In this document: piece after piece, positions 38,801 through 47,372 of the stretch | How positions within the stretch are numbered: the first letter of the stretch is position 1 | Layout: each line of letters begins with the position of its first letter | Source of the DNA: Pseudomonas gozinkensis | GTDB taxonomy: Bacteria; Pseudomonadota; Gammaproteobacteria; Pseudomonadales; Pseudomonadaceae | DNA length: 64,000 nucleotides | Direction of reading: 5' to 3' | Assembly: GCF_014863585.1 (NCBI RefSeq) | Contig: NZ_CP062253.1 | Coordinates: 3,126,501 to 3,190,500 of the forward strand | Notes under the pieces: generated by a model | The model's database searches: none | Told to the model about the DNA's origin: nothing | What the model saw: only the letters and a program-made list of their open reading frames with translations | Translations under genes and position numbers: made by a program

Positions 38801-38981
38801 GGCCGAAGGCGCGGAAATGCGCCAGCCGCTGGGTCTGACCATCATCGGCGGGCTGGTGTTCAGCCAGGTGCTGACCCTTTACACCACGCCTGTGGTTTAC
38901 CTCTATCTCGACAAGCTGCGCCATCGTTTCAACAAATGGCGTGGCGTACGTACCGATGCCGCTCTGGAAACTCCGCTATGA
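35874..38981 (+). CDS. muxC: MuxC, RND efflux pump
   Basis: A 1035-residue RND transporter, second pump subunit of MuxABC-OpmB; heterotrimers of MuxB and MuxC are expected by analogy to MdtBC. The fourth-helix motif is LVVDDAIVVLEN; GVVKKNAILMIDLAL and [18 protein letters not shown] mark the second half. The ATG at 35874 (MNLSGPFIKRPVATMLL) has GGGGA 9 bases upstream and is preferred to the in-frame TTG nine bases before it. opmB overlaps its stop by 4 bases. Confidence 0.94.
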   Translation: MNLSGPFIKRPVATMLLSLAIMLLGGVSFGLLPVSPLPQMDFPVIVVQASLPGASPEVMASTVATPLERSFGAIAGVNTMSSRSSQGSTRVILQFDLDRDINGAAREVQAAINASRNLLPSGMRSMPTYKKVNPSQAPIMVLSLTSDVLEKGQLYDLASTILSQSLSQVQGVGEVQIGGSSLPAVRIELEPQALNQYGVALDDVRKTIAEANVRRPKGSVEDDQRLWQIQANDQLEKAKDYESLIIHYNGGAALRLKDVAKVSDGVEDRYNSGFFNDDAAVLLVINRQAGANIIETVNEIKAQLPALQAVLPASVKLNLAMDRSPVIKATLHEAEMTLLIAVALVILVVFLFLGNFRASLIPTLAVPVSLVGTFAVMYLYGFSLNNLSLMALILATGLVVDDAIVVLENISRHIDEGVKPMKAAYLGAKEVGFTLLSMNVSLVAVFLSILFMGGIIESLFREFSITLAAAIVVSLVVSLTLTPMLCARWLKPHTPGEENRLQRWSRRTNDWMVGKYATSLDWVLRHRRLTLLSLIITVGVNVALYVVVPKTFMPQQDTGQLIGFVRGDDGLSFSVMQPKMEIFRRAVLKDEAVESVAGFIGGTNGTNNAFMLVRLKPIKERNLSAQKVIERLRKEMPKVAGAQLMLMADQDLQFGGGREQTTSQYSYILQSGDLGALREWYPKVVTALRALPELTAIDAREGAGAQQVTLIVDRDQAKRLGVDMEMVTAVLNNAYSQRQISTIYDSLNQYQVVMEVNPKYAQDPVTLKQVQVITADGARIPLSTFAHYENSLEDDRVSHEGQFASEDISFDMAEGVTVEQGSAAIERAIAKLGLPEDVIAKMAGTADAFAATQKSQPFMILGALLAVYLVLGVLYESYVHPLTILSTLPSAGVGALLSIYVLGGEFSLISLLGLFLLIGVVKKNAILMIDLALQLERHQGMAPLESIRSACLQRLRPILMTTLAAILGALPLLLSRAEGAEMRQPLGLTIIGGLVFSQVLTLYTTPVVYLYLDKLRHRFNKWRGVRTDAALETPL

Positions 38982-40447
38982 ATGACCGTTCGCTTATCCA
39001 ACTGGCCAGTGTCCGCGGCTCGCGTCTGCTGAGCCTGTCACTGTGCGTGGCGATGCTCAGTGCTTGCGCCGTCGGCCCGGACTACCAGCGCCCGCAGACC
39101 GCCGAAATCGCCCAGTACAAGGAAGCCGAAGGCTGGCGTCAGGCCAGCCCGAGCGACTCCCTGGCGCGCGGTGCATGGTGGGAGCTGTATGGTGACCGTC
39201 AGTTGAACGAACTGATCGAGAAACTCAATAGCTCGAACCAGACCGTCGCCCAGTCCGAAGCCCAGTACCGTCAGGCCCAGGCCTTGGTGCGCAGCGCGCG
39301 CGGGGCGTTTTATCCGAGCGTTGATCTGAGCGCGGGCAAGACCCGCTCCAGCCAGGGCACCGGCAGCAGCAGTTCGAGCCTGAGCAGTTCCTCCAGCGGC
39401 ATTCGTGACACCTACAACGCGCAACTGGGCGTGAGTTGGGAAGCGGATGTCTGGGGCAAATTGCGCCGTGGACTCGAGGCTAATGAAGCGAGCGCCCAGG
39501 CGAGCTACGCCGATCTGGCGGCGATGCGCTTGAGCCAGCAGTCGGAACTGGTGCAGAACTACCTGCAATTGCGGGTGATCGATCAGCAGAAACGCTTGCT
39601 TGAATCGACAGTGGCGGCTTACGAACGCTCGCTGAAAATGACCATGAACCAATACAACGCCGGGGTTTCCGGGCGTGATGCGGTGGCGCAGGCGCAGACC
39701 CAGCTGAAAACCACCCAGGGCGATCTGGTAGACCTGATCTGGCAACGGGCGCAGTTCGAAAACGCCATCGCGGTCCTGACCGGCCAGCCGCCCGCCGAAT
39801 TCAACATTGCCGAGACCCAGGACATTCCCAAGCTGCCGCAGATCCCGCTGAGCCTGCCGTCGCAGTTGCTCGAGCGCCGCCCGGACATCGCCTCGGCGGA
39901 ACGCTCGGTGATCGCCGCCAACGCGAACATCGGCGTGGCCAAGGCCGCGTACTACCCGGACTTCAGCCTGAGCCTGAGCGGCGGCTACAGCAGCAGTACT
40001 TCGCAGAACCTGATCAGCCTGCCGAACCGCTTCTGGTCGGTGGGGCCGAAAATGACCCTGCCGCTGTTCGACGGCGGCATCCGCTCCGCCGAAGTCGACC
40101 GCACCGAAGCCGCATACGACCAGACCGTGGCCAAGTACCGCCAGACTGTGCTCGATGGCTTCCGCGAGGTGGAGAATTATCTGGTGCAGTTGAAGGTGTA
40201 CGAAGACGAAGCGGCCGTGCGCCAGGAAGCCCTTGATGCGGCACGGGATTCGTTGCGTCTTACCGAAAACCAGTACAAGGCCGGGGTGATCGCCTACCTC
40301 GACGTGGTGGTGGTACAGGCGACGGCGCTGAGTAATGAGCGCACTGTTCTGAATATCCTGCAGAGCCGCCTGATCGCCAGTGTGCAGCTGATTGCGGCGC
40401 TGGGCGGTGGCTGGGACGGGCAGCTGGAAACCACTGATAACCGCTGA
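38978..40447 (+). CDS. opmB: OpmB, outer-membrane efflux channel
   Basis: A 489-residue OprM/TolC-like outer-membrane factor with a lipoprotein signal (lipobox LSAC followed by AVGPDYQRP, typical of the NodT/OprM group). The two helical repeats are seen as EAQYRQAQALVRSARGAFYP and the later RRPDIASAERSVIAANANIG, then FDGGIRSAEVDRTEAAYDQT. It completes the MuxABC-OpmB tripartite pump. The ATG at 38978 overlaps muxC (ATGA). A MITE-like repeat follows 11 bases after the stop. Confidence 0.93.
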   Translation: MNDRSLIQLASVRGSRLLSLSLCVAMLSACAVGPDYQRPQTAEIAQYKEAEGWRQASPSDSLARGAWWELYGDRQLNELIEKLNSSNQTVAQSEAQYRQAQALVRSARGAFYPSVDLSAGKTRSSQGTGSSSSSLSSSSSGIRDTYNAQLGVSWEADVWGKLRRGLEANEASAQASYADLAAMRLSQQSELVQNYLQLRVIDQQKRLLESTVAAYERSLKMTMNQYNAGVSGRDAVAQAQTQLKTTQGDLVDLIWQRAQFENAIAVLTGQPPAEFNIAETQDIPKLPQIPLSLPSQLLERRPDIASAERSVIAANANIGVAKAAYYPDFSLSLSGGYSSSTSQNLISLPNRFWSVGPKMTLPLFDGGIRSAEVDRTEAAYDQTVAKYRQTVLDGFREVENYLVQLKVYEDEAAVRQEALDAARDSLRLTENQYKAGVIAYLDVVVVQATALSNERTVLNILQSRLIASVQLIAALGGGWDGQLETTDNR

Positions 40448-40458
40448 CGTGAAGCCAT

Positions 40459-40570
40459 GATCGTTCCCACGCTCCGCGTGGGAATGCCTCAAGGGACGCT
40501 CCGCGTTCCAGCTCTGAAAGGGGCGCGGAGCGTCCCGGACTGCATTCCCACGCAGAGCGTGGGAACGATC
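40459..40570 (+). repeat. 112-bp MITE-like inverted repeat, copy B
   Basis: Same element as 56026-56137 in the same orientation, with only a few differences, and inverse of 3931-4042. It lies directly after opmB and could act as terminator. Confidence 0.88.
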
Positions 40571-40703
40571 TGTCGCTCTGCCGGGAGCGATCTGTTCCGT
40601 GTCTTGGCCACCGGGCCAGAGCCTTGTCAGACGATCAAACAAGCGTTTCATCGGGTTGATGGCCATTTGATTACTTTGTCAGTGCGTTCTTCTGAGCAAT
40701 CAG

Positions 40704-40709
40704 TACAAT
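40704..40709 (+). promoter_or_regulatory. possible -10 box for the MHYT-GGDEF-EAL gene
   Basis: TACAAT matches five of six bases of the -10 consensus, 61 bases before the start. No good -35 is found at 17 bases, so an activator may be needed or the match is chance. Confidence 0.3.
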
Positions 40710-40769
40710 CGGCGCATTTGGCCCCGCTGAGAACGGACGCAGTACGGCGGGGTGGTCACGAGAATTCTC

Positions 40770-42851
40770 ATGCTCATCGGTAGCTATTCCTTCACGCTGG
40801 TTTTCATTTCGTTGTGTGTGGCGATCCTCGCTTCCTACACCGCGCTCGATCTCACCGGGCGCATTGCCACTGCCAAGGGCCGCGCCGTGCATTTATGGAC
40901 GGCCGGCGGAGCATTTGCCATGGGCATCGGCGTCTGGTCGATGCATTTCATTGGCATGCTGGCGTTCAAGCTGCCGATCAGCCTGGGTTACGACATTTCA
41001 ATCACGGCGCTTTCATTGCTGATCGCGGTGCTGTCCAGCGGTTTTGCCCTGTGGCTGGTCAGCCAGCCGAAACTGCCGGCCTGGCAACTGGCTTTCGGTG
41101 CCTTGATCATGGGCGCCGGCATCAGCGCCATGCATTACACCGGCATGGCCGCGATGCGCATGCAACCGGGCATCGACTACGATCCAACGCTGTTCGGCGC
41201 CTCGCTGTTGATTGCCGTTGGCGCGTCGGCGGCAGCGCTGTGGATCGCCTTCCGTCTGCGTCAGCAGTCGCCTTACGTGCGGCTGTTCCGTGCCGGGGCG
41301 GCGATTGTCATGGGCGTGGCGATTGTCGGCATGCACTACACCGGCATGGCGGCGGCGCGGTTTCCTGACGGCAGTTTCTGTGGCGCGGCACTCAGCGGCC
41401 TGAACGGCAACGGGCTGGACAATCTGGTACTGATCACCACGCTGGCGGTGCTGGCCATCGCGCTATTGACCTCGATTCTCGACGCCCGTCTCGAAGCCCG
41501 TACCGCCGATCTGGCCCATTCGTTGACCGTCGCCAACCGCGAGCTCACCCAACTGGCTCTGCACGACACCCTGACCGGCCTGCCGAACCGCATGTTGCTG
41601 GACGACCGGATCAATCAGGCGATGAAAAAGGTCAACGAACAGGGCGGCTGTTTTGCGCTGATGTTCATCGACCTGGACGGCTTCAAGCCGGTCAACGACG
41701 CTTTCGGTCACCACATGGGCGACCAGTTGCTGCGCGAAGTGGCGGTGCGCCTGCGTGAAGACTTGCGCAGCCTGGATACCCTGGCGCGGATCGGCGGCGA
41801 TGAGTTTGTCCTGCTGGTACGCCTGACCGAGCCCAACGATGCGCTGGGTCTGGCGGCGCGTCAGGTCGGCTTGATCGCGCAGTCGTTCCGGGTGGCCGAG
41901 CACGACCTGCAGATTTCCGCCAGCGTCGGCATCGCCCTGTACCCCGGCAACGGTGAGAACGCCCAGGAACTGCTGATGAACGCCGACGCCGCGATGTACC
42001 ACGCCAAGGGCGGCGGCAAGAACGGTTACAGCTTCTTCGACGTTTCGATGAACAGCAACGCCCGCAAGCAATTGCAACTGTTGCAGGACCTGCGGGCAGC
42101 ACTGGAGCACAGCGAGTTTTGCCTGCATTACCAACCCAAATTCCATGCCGCTGACGGTCACCCGGTCGGTGCCGAAGCGTTGCTGCGCTGGGAACATCCG
42201 GTCCACGGCATGCTGATGCCAGACAAATTCATCGATCTGGCGGAGAAGACCGGGCTGATCATTCCGATTGGTGAATGGGTGCTCAACGAAGCCTGCCGGC
42301 AGATGCGCGAGTGGTACGTGCTGGGCTACACCGACTGGCGGATCGCGGTGAACCTGTCGGCGTTGCAGTTCTGCCACGCAGGGCTGGTACGCAGCGTGGC
42401 CAAGGCGCTGGCCACCCACCATTTACCGGCCAACAGCCTGACCCTGGAAATCACCGAAACCACCGCCATGAGCGACGCCGATGCGAGCATGACGGTGTTG
42501 CAGGAACTGTCCGACATGGGCGTCGACCTGTCCATCGACGACTTTGGCACCGGTTATTCAAGCCTGATGTACCTCAAGCGCCTGCCGGCCAACGAGCTGA
42601 AGATTGATCGCGGTTTCGTTCGCGATCTGGAACACGACAGCGACGACGCCGCCATCGTCTCGGCGATCGTCGCCCTCGGTCAGGCTCTGGGTTTGCGCAT
42701 CGTGGCTGAAGGCGTGGAAACCGGCGTGCAGCAAGACTTCCTCACGCAACTGGGCTGCGATTCGTTGCAAGGTTATCTGCTCGGTCACCCGATGCCGGCG
42801 GATCGGTTCCTGCAGGACATCGTATGCGGCAAACAATTGGCGGTGAGCTGA
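40770..42851 (+). CDS. mucR: MHYT-GGDEF-EAL protein (MucR-like)
   Basis: A 693-residue membrane protein with seven helices forming the MHYT sensor domain; three motifs are visible (SMHFIGM, AMHYTGM, GMHYTGM), proposed to bind metal and sense gases. Then a diguanylate cyclase domain with intact GGDEF (342-346) and a phosphodiesterase domain with EAL from Glu 469. Both enzymatic motifs are intact, so it can make and break c-di-GMP. P. aeruginosa has two such proteins: MucR (GGDEF) and NbdA (AGDEF); the intact GGDEF favours MucR, which affects alginate and biofilm dispersal. ATG at 40770 is chosen over GTG at 40752 because family members begin MLIGSY. Confidence 0.85.
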   Translation: MLIGSYSFTLVFISLCVAILASYTALDLTGRIATAKGRAVHLWTAGGAFAMGIGVWSMHFIGMLAFKLPISLGYDISITALSLLIAVLSSGFALWLVSQPKLPAWQLAFGALIMGAGISAMHYTGMAAMRMQPGIDYDPTLFGASLLIAVGASAAALWIAFRLRQQSPYVRLFRAGAAIVMGVAIVGMHYTGMAAARFPDGSFCGAALSGLNGNGLDNLVLITTLAVLAIALLTSILDARLEARTADLAHSLTVANRELTQLALHDTLTGLPNRMLLDDRINQAMKKVNEQGGCFALMFIDLDGFKPVNDAFGHHMGDQLLREVAVRLREDLRSLDTLARIGGDEFVLLVRLTEPNDALGLAARQVGLIAQSFRVAEHDLQISASVGIALYPGNGENAQELLMNADAAMYHAKGGGKNGYSFFDVSMNSNARKQLQLLQDLRAALEHSEFCLHYQPKFHAADGHPVGAEALLRWEHPVHGMLMPDKFIDLAEKTGLIIPIGEWVLNEACRQMREWYVLGYTDWRIAVNLSALQFCHAGLVRSVAKALATHHLPANSLTLEITETTAMSDADASMTVLQELSDMGVDLSIDDFGTGYSSLMYLKRLPANELKIDRGFVRDLEHDSDDAAIVSAIVALGQALGLRIVAEGVETGVQQDFLTQLGCDSLQGYLLGHPMPADRFLQDIVCGKQLAVS

Positions 42852-42936
42852 GTCGCTAATCGCAGGTCATGCAAAACCCTGCGATGACGGTTATTCTTGC
42901 CCCGACTGTTACGTGTGCATCGGGGGAAAAGCCAGC

Positions 42937-43683
42937 ATGGATAAAGTCATTGTGATCACCGGCGGCGGTCGTGGAATCGGCGCCGCCACCGCGTTGTTGG
43001 CTGCCGAGCAAGGCTACCGGATCTGCATCAATTACCAGTCTGACGAACAGGCGGCTCATCACGTACTCGACCAGATCCGTGAGCGCGGCGCCACGGCCAT
43101 CGCCGTCCGGGCCGACGTCAGTATCGAAGACGAAGTGATTGCGCTGTTTCACCGGGTCGACACCGAACTGGGTCGCGTCACTGCACTGGTGAACAACGCC
43201 GGCACCGTGGGGCAAAAATCCCGGGTCGACGAAATGTCCGAGTTCCGCATCCTCAAAATCATGAAAACCAACGTTTTGGCGCCGATCCTCTGCGCCAAGC
43301 ACGCAATCCTGCGCATGTCGCCCAAACACGGCGGGCAGGGTGGCAGCATCGTCAACGTCTCTTCGGTCGCCGCGCGGCTGGGATCGCCTAACGAATACGT
43401 CGACTACGCGGCGTCCAAAGGCGCCCTCGACACGTTCACCATCGGTTTGTCCAAGGAAGTGGCGGGCGAGGGGATTCGGGTGAATGCAGTGCGTCCGGGT
43501 TACATCTATACCGATTTCCATGCGTTGAGCGGCGATCCGGATCGGGTCAGCAAGCTGGAGTCGGCGATTCCGATGGCTCGGGGCGGGCGGCCGGATGAAG
43601 TGGCGGAGGCGATTGTGTGGTTGTTGTCGGACAAGGCTTCGTATGCGACGGGGACTTTCGTCGATCTCGGCGGCGGGCGCTAA
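42937..43683 (+). CDS. short-chain dehydrogenase/reductase
   Basis: A 248-residue NAD(P)-dependent oxidoreductase of the SDR family. Cofactor loop TGGGRGIG (8-15), NNAG, a serine in NVSSVAAR, and catalytic YAASK are all present. C-terminal RPGYIYTDFH and a final glycine-rich VDLGGGR are standard for the classical group. It resembles uncharacterised glucose-dehydrogenase-like SDRs; the substrate is unknown. The ATG at 42937 is preceded by GGGGG about 11 bases upstream. It stands alone and ends before a REPIN. Confidence 0.88.
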   Translation: MDKVIVITGGGRGIGAATALLAAEQGYRICINYQSDEQAAHHVLDQIRERGATAIAVRADVSIEDEVIALFHRVDTELGRVTALVNNAGTVGQKSRVDEMSEFRILKIMKTNVLAPILCAKHAILRMSPKHGGQGGSIVNVSSVAARLGSPNEYVDYAASKGALDTFTIGLSKEVAGEGIRVNAVRPGYIYTDFHALSGDPDRVSKLESAIPMARGGRPDEVAEAIVWLLSDKASYATGTFVDLGGGR

Positions 43684-43716
43684 TCCTCAGGACTTGCATT
43701 GCCTGAACTGGCCCCA

Positions 43717-43805
43717 TCGCGAGCAAGCTCGCTCCCACAGTGATTTGTGTTGGCCACAGTCTTTGTGAACGACATCGGATTCTGTGGGAGCGAGCTTGCT
43801 CGCGA
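43717..43805. repeat. REPIN
   Basis: Inverted REP pair (TCGCGAGCAAGCTCGCTCCC; its inverse), 89 bases, in the space between the convergent 3' ends of the SDR gene and the mpaR-like gene. Confidence 0.92.
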
Positions 43806-43832
43806 AGGGGTCAATGCAGAGTCATTAGTCTG

Positions 43833-45242
43833 TCAGAACGACCGCACTATCCGCCCCAACGTCTCCATCGCTTTCTCCGCGTCCTCGGTCCACGGGCTGC
43901 CGTAGTTCAACCGGATGCAATTCCTGAATCGCTGGGTCGGCGAAAATATCGGCCCCGGCGCAATGCTGATGCCCTGCGCCAGCGCCATCTGAAACAACTT
44001 CAACGAATCCATCTGCGGTGGCAGCTCCAGCCACAGGAAGTAGCCGCCGGCCGGTTGGCTGACGCGGGTCTGCGCCGGGAAATAACGGGCGATGGCGGCG
44101 AGCATCGCGCTTTGCTGTTCTTCCAGGGCGTAGCGCAGTTTGCGCAGGTGGCGGTCGTAGCCGCCGTGTTGCAGGTAGTCGGCAATGGCCGCTTGCGCGG
44201 GCATCGAGGCGCACAGCGAGGTCATCAGTTTCAGTCGTTCGATTTTCTGCGCGTAGCGGCCGGCGGCCACCCAGCCAATGCGGTAACCGGGGGCCAGGCT
44301 TTTGGCGAACGAGCCGCAATGCATCACCAGACCTTCGGTGTCGAAGGCCTTGGCCGGTTTCGGCGCCTGCTGGCCGTAATAGAGTTCGGCGTAGACGTCA
44401 TCTTCGATCAGCGGCACCTGATGCTGTTTCAGCAGTTCCACCAGTTCCTGTTTCTTGGCCTCGGGCATGGTCGCGCCCATCGGGTTCTGGAAGCTGGTCA
44501 TGCACCAGCAGGCCTTGATCGGGTGTCGCTCGAGCGTTTGGGCGAGCACGCCGAGGTCGATGCCGTCGCGCGGGTGCACGGGGATTTCCACGGCTTTGAG
44601 TTTCAGGCGCTCCAGCACTTGCAGGCTGGCGTAGAACGCCGGGGCTTCGATGGCGACCAGATCGCCCGGTTCGGTCACCGCTTGCAGGCACAGGTTCAGC
44701 GCTTCGAGGGCGCCGTTGGTGATCAGCAGTTCTTCCATCGGCAGCATCAGGCCGCCGACCATGTAGCGCAGGGCGATCTGCCGACGCAGTTGCGGATTGC
44801 CCGGCGACATGTCGGTGACCACCATGCGCGGGTCCATTTCCCGGGCGGCGCTGGCCAGTGAGCGGGACAGGCGTTGCAGCGGGAACAGGGTCGGGCTGGG
44901 AAACGCCGAGCCGAACGGCACGGTGCTCGGGTCCTTGATTGATTCCAGTACCGAAAACACCAGTTCGCTGACGTCGACCTTGGTGGACTCGTTGACCTGG
45001 CTGCTGATCACCGGCTCCGAGAACGGGCTCGGGGCGTGGGTGTTGACGAAGTAGCCGGAGCGCGGCCGTGCACGGATCAGGCCGCGACGTTCCAGCAGGT
45101 AATAGGCCTGGAACACCGTGGACGGGCTGACGCCGTAGGTCTGGCTCGCGTAGCGCACCGATGGCACCCGTTGACCGGGGCCGAGGACGCCGGAGCGGAT
45201 CAGTTCAGCGATGTCGTCGGCGAATTTTTCGTAGCGTTTCAT
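43833..45242 (-). CDS. mpaR: MocR-type regulator, MpaR-like
   Basis: A 469-residue regulator of the MocR/GntR type: a winged helix DNA-binding domain (residues 1-75: LGPGQRVPSVRYASQTYGVS) fused to an aminotransferase-like domain with a PLP-binding lysine in CGSFAKSLAPGYRIGW. In P. aeruginosa mpaR (PA4132) lies between ccoG and orphan ccoN4. Here ccoG is its neighbour, so the MpaR name is supported by context as well as fold. It may control the ccoN4/siroheme reductase genes at 4-8 kb, which would be regulation at a distance. A catalytic role is not expected. Confidence 0.8.
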   Translation of the reverse strand: MKRYEKFADDIAELIRSGVLGPGQRVPSVRYASQTYGVSPSTVFQAYYLLERRGLIRARPRSGYFVNTHAPSPFSEPVISSQVNESTKVDVSELVFSVLESIKDPSTVPFGSAFPSPTLFPLQRLSRSLASAAREMDPRMVVTDMSPGNPQLRRQIALRYMVGGLMLPMEELLITNGALEALNLCLQAVTEPGDLVAIEAPAFYASLQVLERLKLKAVEIPVHPRDGIDLGVLAQTLERHPIKACWCMTSFQNPMGATMPEAKKQELVELLKQHQVPLIEDDVYAELYYGQQAPKPAKAFDTEGLVMHCGSFAKSLAPGYRIGWVAAGRYAQKIERLKLMTSLCASMPAQAAIADYLQHGGYDRHLRKLRYALEEQQSAMLAAIARYFPAQTRVSQPAGGYFLWLELPPQMDSLKLFQMALAQGISIAPGPIFSPTQRFRNCIRLNYGSPWTEDAEKAMETLGRIVRSF

Positions 45243-45286
45243 CTTGGGTCCGGATTGATTTCATTCTGATAGACCGTTTCGCCTTC

Positions 45287-45352
45287 ATTCGCGAGCAAGC
45301 TCGCTCCCACAGTTGATCGCATTCCCCTGTGGGAGCGAGCTTGCTCGCGAAT
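45287..45352. repeat. short REPIN
   Basis: Inverted REP pair (ATTCGCGAGCAAGCTCGCTC and its inverse) with a short 16-base middle, 66 bases in all. It lies between ccoG and the mpaR-like gene (same strand) and may affect read-through between them. Confidence 0.92.
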
Positions 45353-45374
45353 GGCTGCGCCGCAGTCTAAGGGA

Positions 45375-46805
45375 TCAGCGATTCATCGGCGCAACAAACC
45401 GGCTCTTCGCCACGCTATAAACCTCGGGCTCATCACTGTCGGCAATCTTGAAGCTCAAGGTCTGCGAACTGCTGGCTGCACGTTCGGTGGTCATCGCCAC
45501 CGACACCGGCACGTCGACGATCTCGCCCGGCGCCAGGCTCAGCTCGGTCTTGCCTTGCAGCTGGAAGCCGTCGCCGTCCACCAGTGTCAGGTTGTAATCC
45601 TGACGCTGCTGGGTCTTGTTGATGACCTTGAGGGTGTAGATGTTTTCAATCTGGCCCTGACCGTTCTCACGGAACAGGCCACGGTCCTTGGTCACGTCCA
45701 GCGACACCATCGGCCGCTCAACCAACGCGAGGGCGAGGGCGCCGATCATCACCACCAGCACCGCGACGTAGCCGATCAATCTCGGGCGCAGCAAATGCGT
45801 CTTGCCGCCCTGCAACTCACGCTCGGAGGTATAGCGGATCAGGCCACGGGCGTAATTCATCTTGTCCATGATCGAGTCGCAGGCGTCGATGCACGCCGCG
45901 CAGCCGATGCATTCCATTTGCAGGCCGTCGCGGATGTCGATGCCGGTCGGACAGACCTGCACGCACAACTGGCAGTCGATGCAATCGCCGAGGCCGGCTT
46001 CGGCCGGTTTTACTTCGCGTTTGCGCGGGCCACGGTTTTCGCCACGGGCCACGTCATAGGAAATCGCCAGGGTGTCCTTGTCGAACATCACGCTCTGGAA
46101 CCGCGCATACGGGCACATGTGCATGCACACCGCTTCACGCAGCCAGCCGGCGTTGATGTAGGTCGCGGCGGTGAAGAACAGCACCCAGAACAGGCTGACA
46201 CCACCGATCTGCAGAGTCAGCAGCTCCTCGGCCAGCGGCCGGATCGGGGTGAAGTAGCCGACGAAGGTCAAACCGGTCAGCACGCTGATCGCCAGCCACA
46301 GCGTGTGCTTGGCCGCACGTCGTGCCAGTTTGTTCAGGCTCCAGGGCGCCGCTTGCAGCTTGATCCGCTGGTTGCGTTCGCCTTCGGTGATCTTCTCGCA
46401 CCACATGAAGATCCATGTCCACGAACTCTGCGGACAGGTGTAGCCACACCAGACCCGGCCGGCGAACACGGTAATGGCGAACAGGCCGAACGCGGCGATG
46501 ATCAGCAGCGCCGACAGCAGAATGAAATCCTGCGGCCAGAAGGTCGCGCCAAAGATATGGAACTTGCTTTCGGAAAGGTCCCAGAGCACCGCCTGACGCC
46601 CGCCCCAGTTCAGCCACACCGTGCCGAAGAACAGCAGAAACAGAAACCCCGCGCCGCTCATGCGCAAGGTGCGGAACAGGCCGGTGAAGCTGCGGGTGAA
46701 GATCTGGTTGTCGCTGGTGGCGTGTTTCGCCTTCATTGGGCGCGCCGGTACTTTTTTTATCTGGGGAGATGCTTCTACGGTTCGGACGGGGATTCGTTCG
46801 CTCAT
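45375..46805 (-). CDS. ccoG: CcoG-like iron-sulfur membrane protein
   Basis: A 476-residue protein of the CcoG/RdxA family. It has inner-membrane helices, two redox motifs in the membrane part (CGYTCP; CMHMCPYARF), two 4Fe-4S ferredoxin clusters (CIDCQLCVQVCP; CIGCAACIDACD), and a C-terminal periplasmic Ig-like domain. CcoG is thought to reduce copper for assembly of the cbb3 copper site. As it is not in a ccoGHIS operon but beside an mpaR-like gene, it corresponds to the extra CcoG of the PA4129-PA4134 type. The start at 46805 (MSERIPVRTVEAS) follows family practice. Confidence 0.88.
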   Translation of the reverse strand: MSERIPVRTVEASPQIKKVPARPMKAKHATSDNQIFTRSFTGLFRTLRMSGAGFLFLLFFGTVWLNWGGRQAVLWDLSESKFHIFGATFWPQDFILLSALLIIAAFGLFAITVFAGRVWCGYTCPQSSWTWIFMWCEKITEGERNQRIKLQAAPWSLNKLARRAAKHTLWLAISVLTGLTFVGYFTPIRPLAEELLTLQIGGVSLFWVLFFTAATYINAGWLREAVCMHMCPYARFQSVMFDKDTLAISYDVARGENRGPRKREVKPAEAGLGDCIDCQLCVQVCPTGIDIRDGLQMECIGCAACIDACDSIMDKMNYARGLIRYTSERELQGGKTHLLRPRLIGYVAVLVVMIGALALALVERPMVSLDVTKDRGLFRENGQGQIENIYTLKVINKTQQRQDYNLTLVDGDGFQLQGKTELSLAPGEIVDVPVSVAMTTERAASSSQTLSFKIADSDEPEVYSVAKSRFVAPMNR

Positions 46806-46950
46806 GGTCGTTCGCTCATCAGCCTCCATCAGGCCAGGGAACTATGAGCGCCGATCTGTTTGCATAACAGACTCAGGTATTTCAATAAAAAGCGTATCAG
46901 ATGGGTATCGCACCAGTGCCTGCGACAACTTGAAGCAGCTCGCAGGCCAA

Positions 46951-46981
46951 GGCGCAGACGCCTATCCCAGACGTCTGCGCC
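46951..46981 (-). terminator. stem-loop after the DUF3203 gene
   Basis: Perfect 10-base stem GGCGCAGACG / CGTCTGCGCC with an 11-base loop, 20 bases after the DUF3203 stop. No good T run. Confidence 0.45.
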
Positions 46982-47000
46982 GGTTCTTGATCGAGGTCAG

Positions 47001-47249
47001 TCAAATCACCGAATCACTCTCATCGGCCTTCAGGTGTTTACGTCCATCCCGGGCGCCTGCGACGGTCAATGCGTCAGCTTCGGCTTCGGTGACGTAGATG
47101 CGCCGTCCCTCCACTTCGACGAACGACATGGATTTTTCGCTATCTGTTCTGACTTCCAGGGTGTCGCAGATCCGAATCTCTTCACCATTTTCAACGGTGA
47201 AAAAACAGACTTTCGATTCCGGATTGCTTTCATCGATACGAAGGGGCAT
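47001..47249 (-). CDS. DUF3203 family protein
   Basis: An 82-residue soluble protein of the small Pseudomonas family DUF3203. The typical marks are SMSFVEVEGRRIYVTEAEADALTVAGARDGRKH (residues 40-72). Function unknown. It is divergent from the MgtC-like gene. Confidence 0.75.
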   Translation of the reverse strand: MPLRIDESNPESKVCFFTVENGEEIRICDTLEVRTDSEKSMSFVEVEGRRIYVTEAEADALTVAGARDGRKHLKADESDSVI

Positions 47250-47372
47250 GGGGCTGTCCTTTTTTCACGGGGGATCTGAACCGTTAGGGCCCGCGCTTGG
47301 CCGATCGTTCTACGCAACCGATTAATGGTCGGCGCTGTCCACCCTCTATCGCCCCTTCACAAGGACTGCACG

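Noticed and set aside
36216..38924. 902-codon open frame on the minus strand
   Set aside because: Antisense to muxC; His/Arg/Gln-rich without motif. Long open antisense frames are common at this GC content.
43717..45352. Repeated GAGCAAGCTCGCTCCCAC sequences as a CRISPR array
   Set aside because: They are paired inverted REP units at irregular distances, not direct repeats with uniform spacers, and no cas genes are present.
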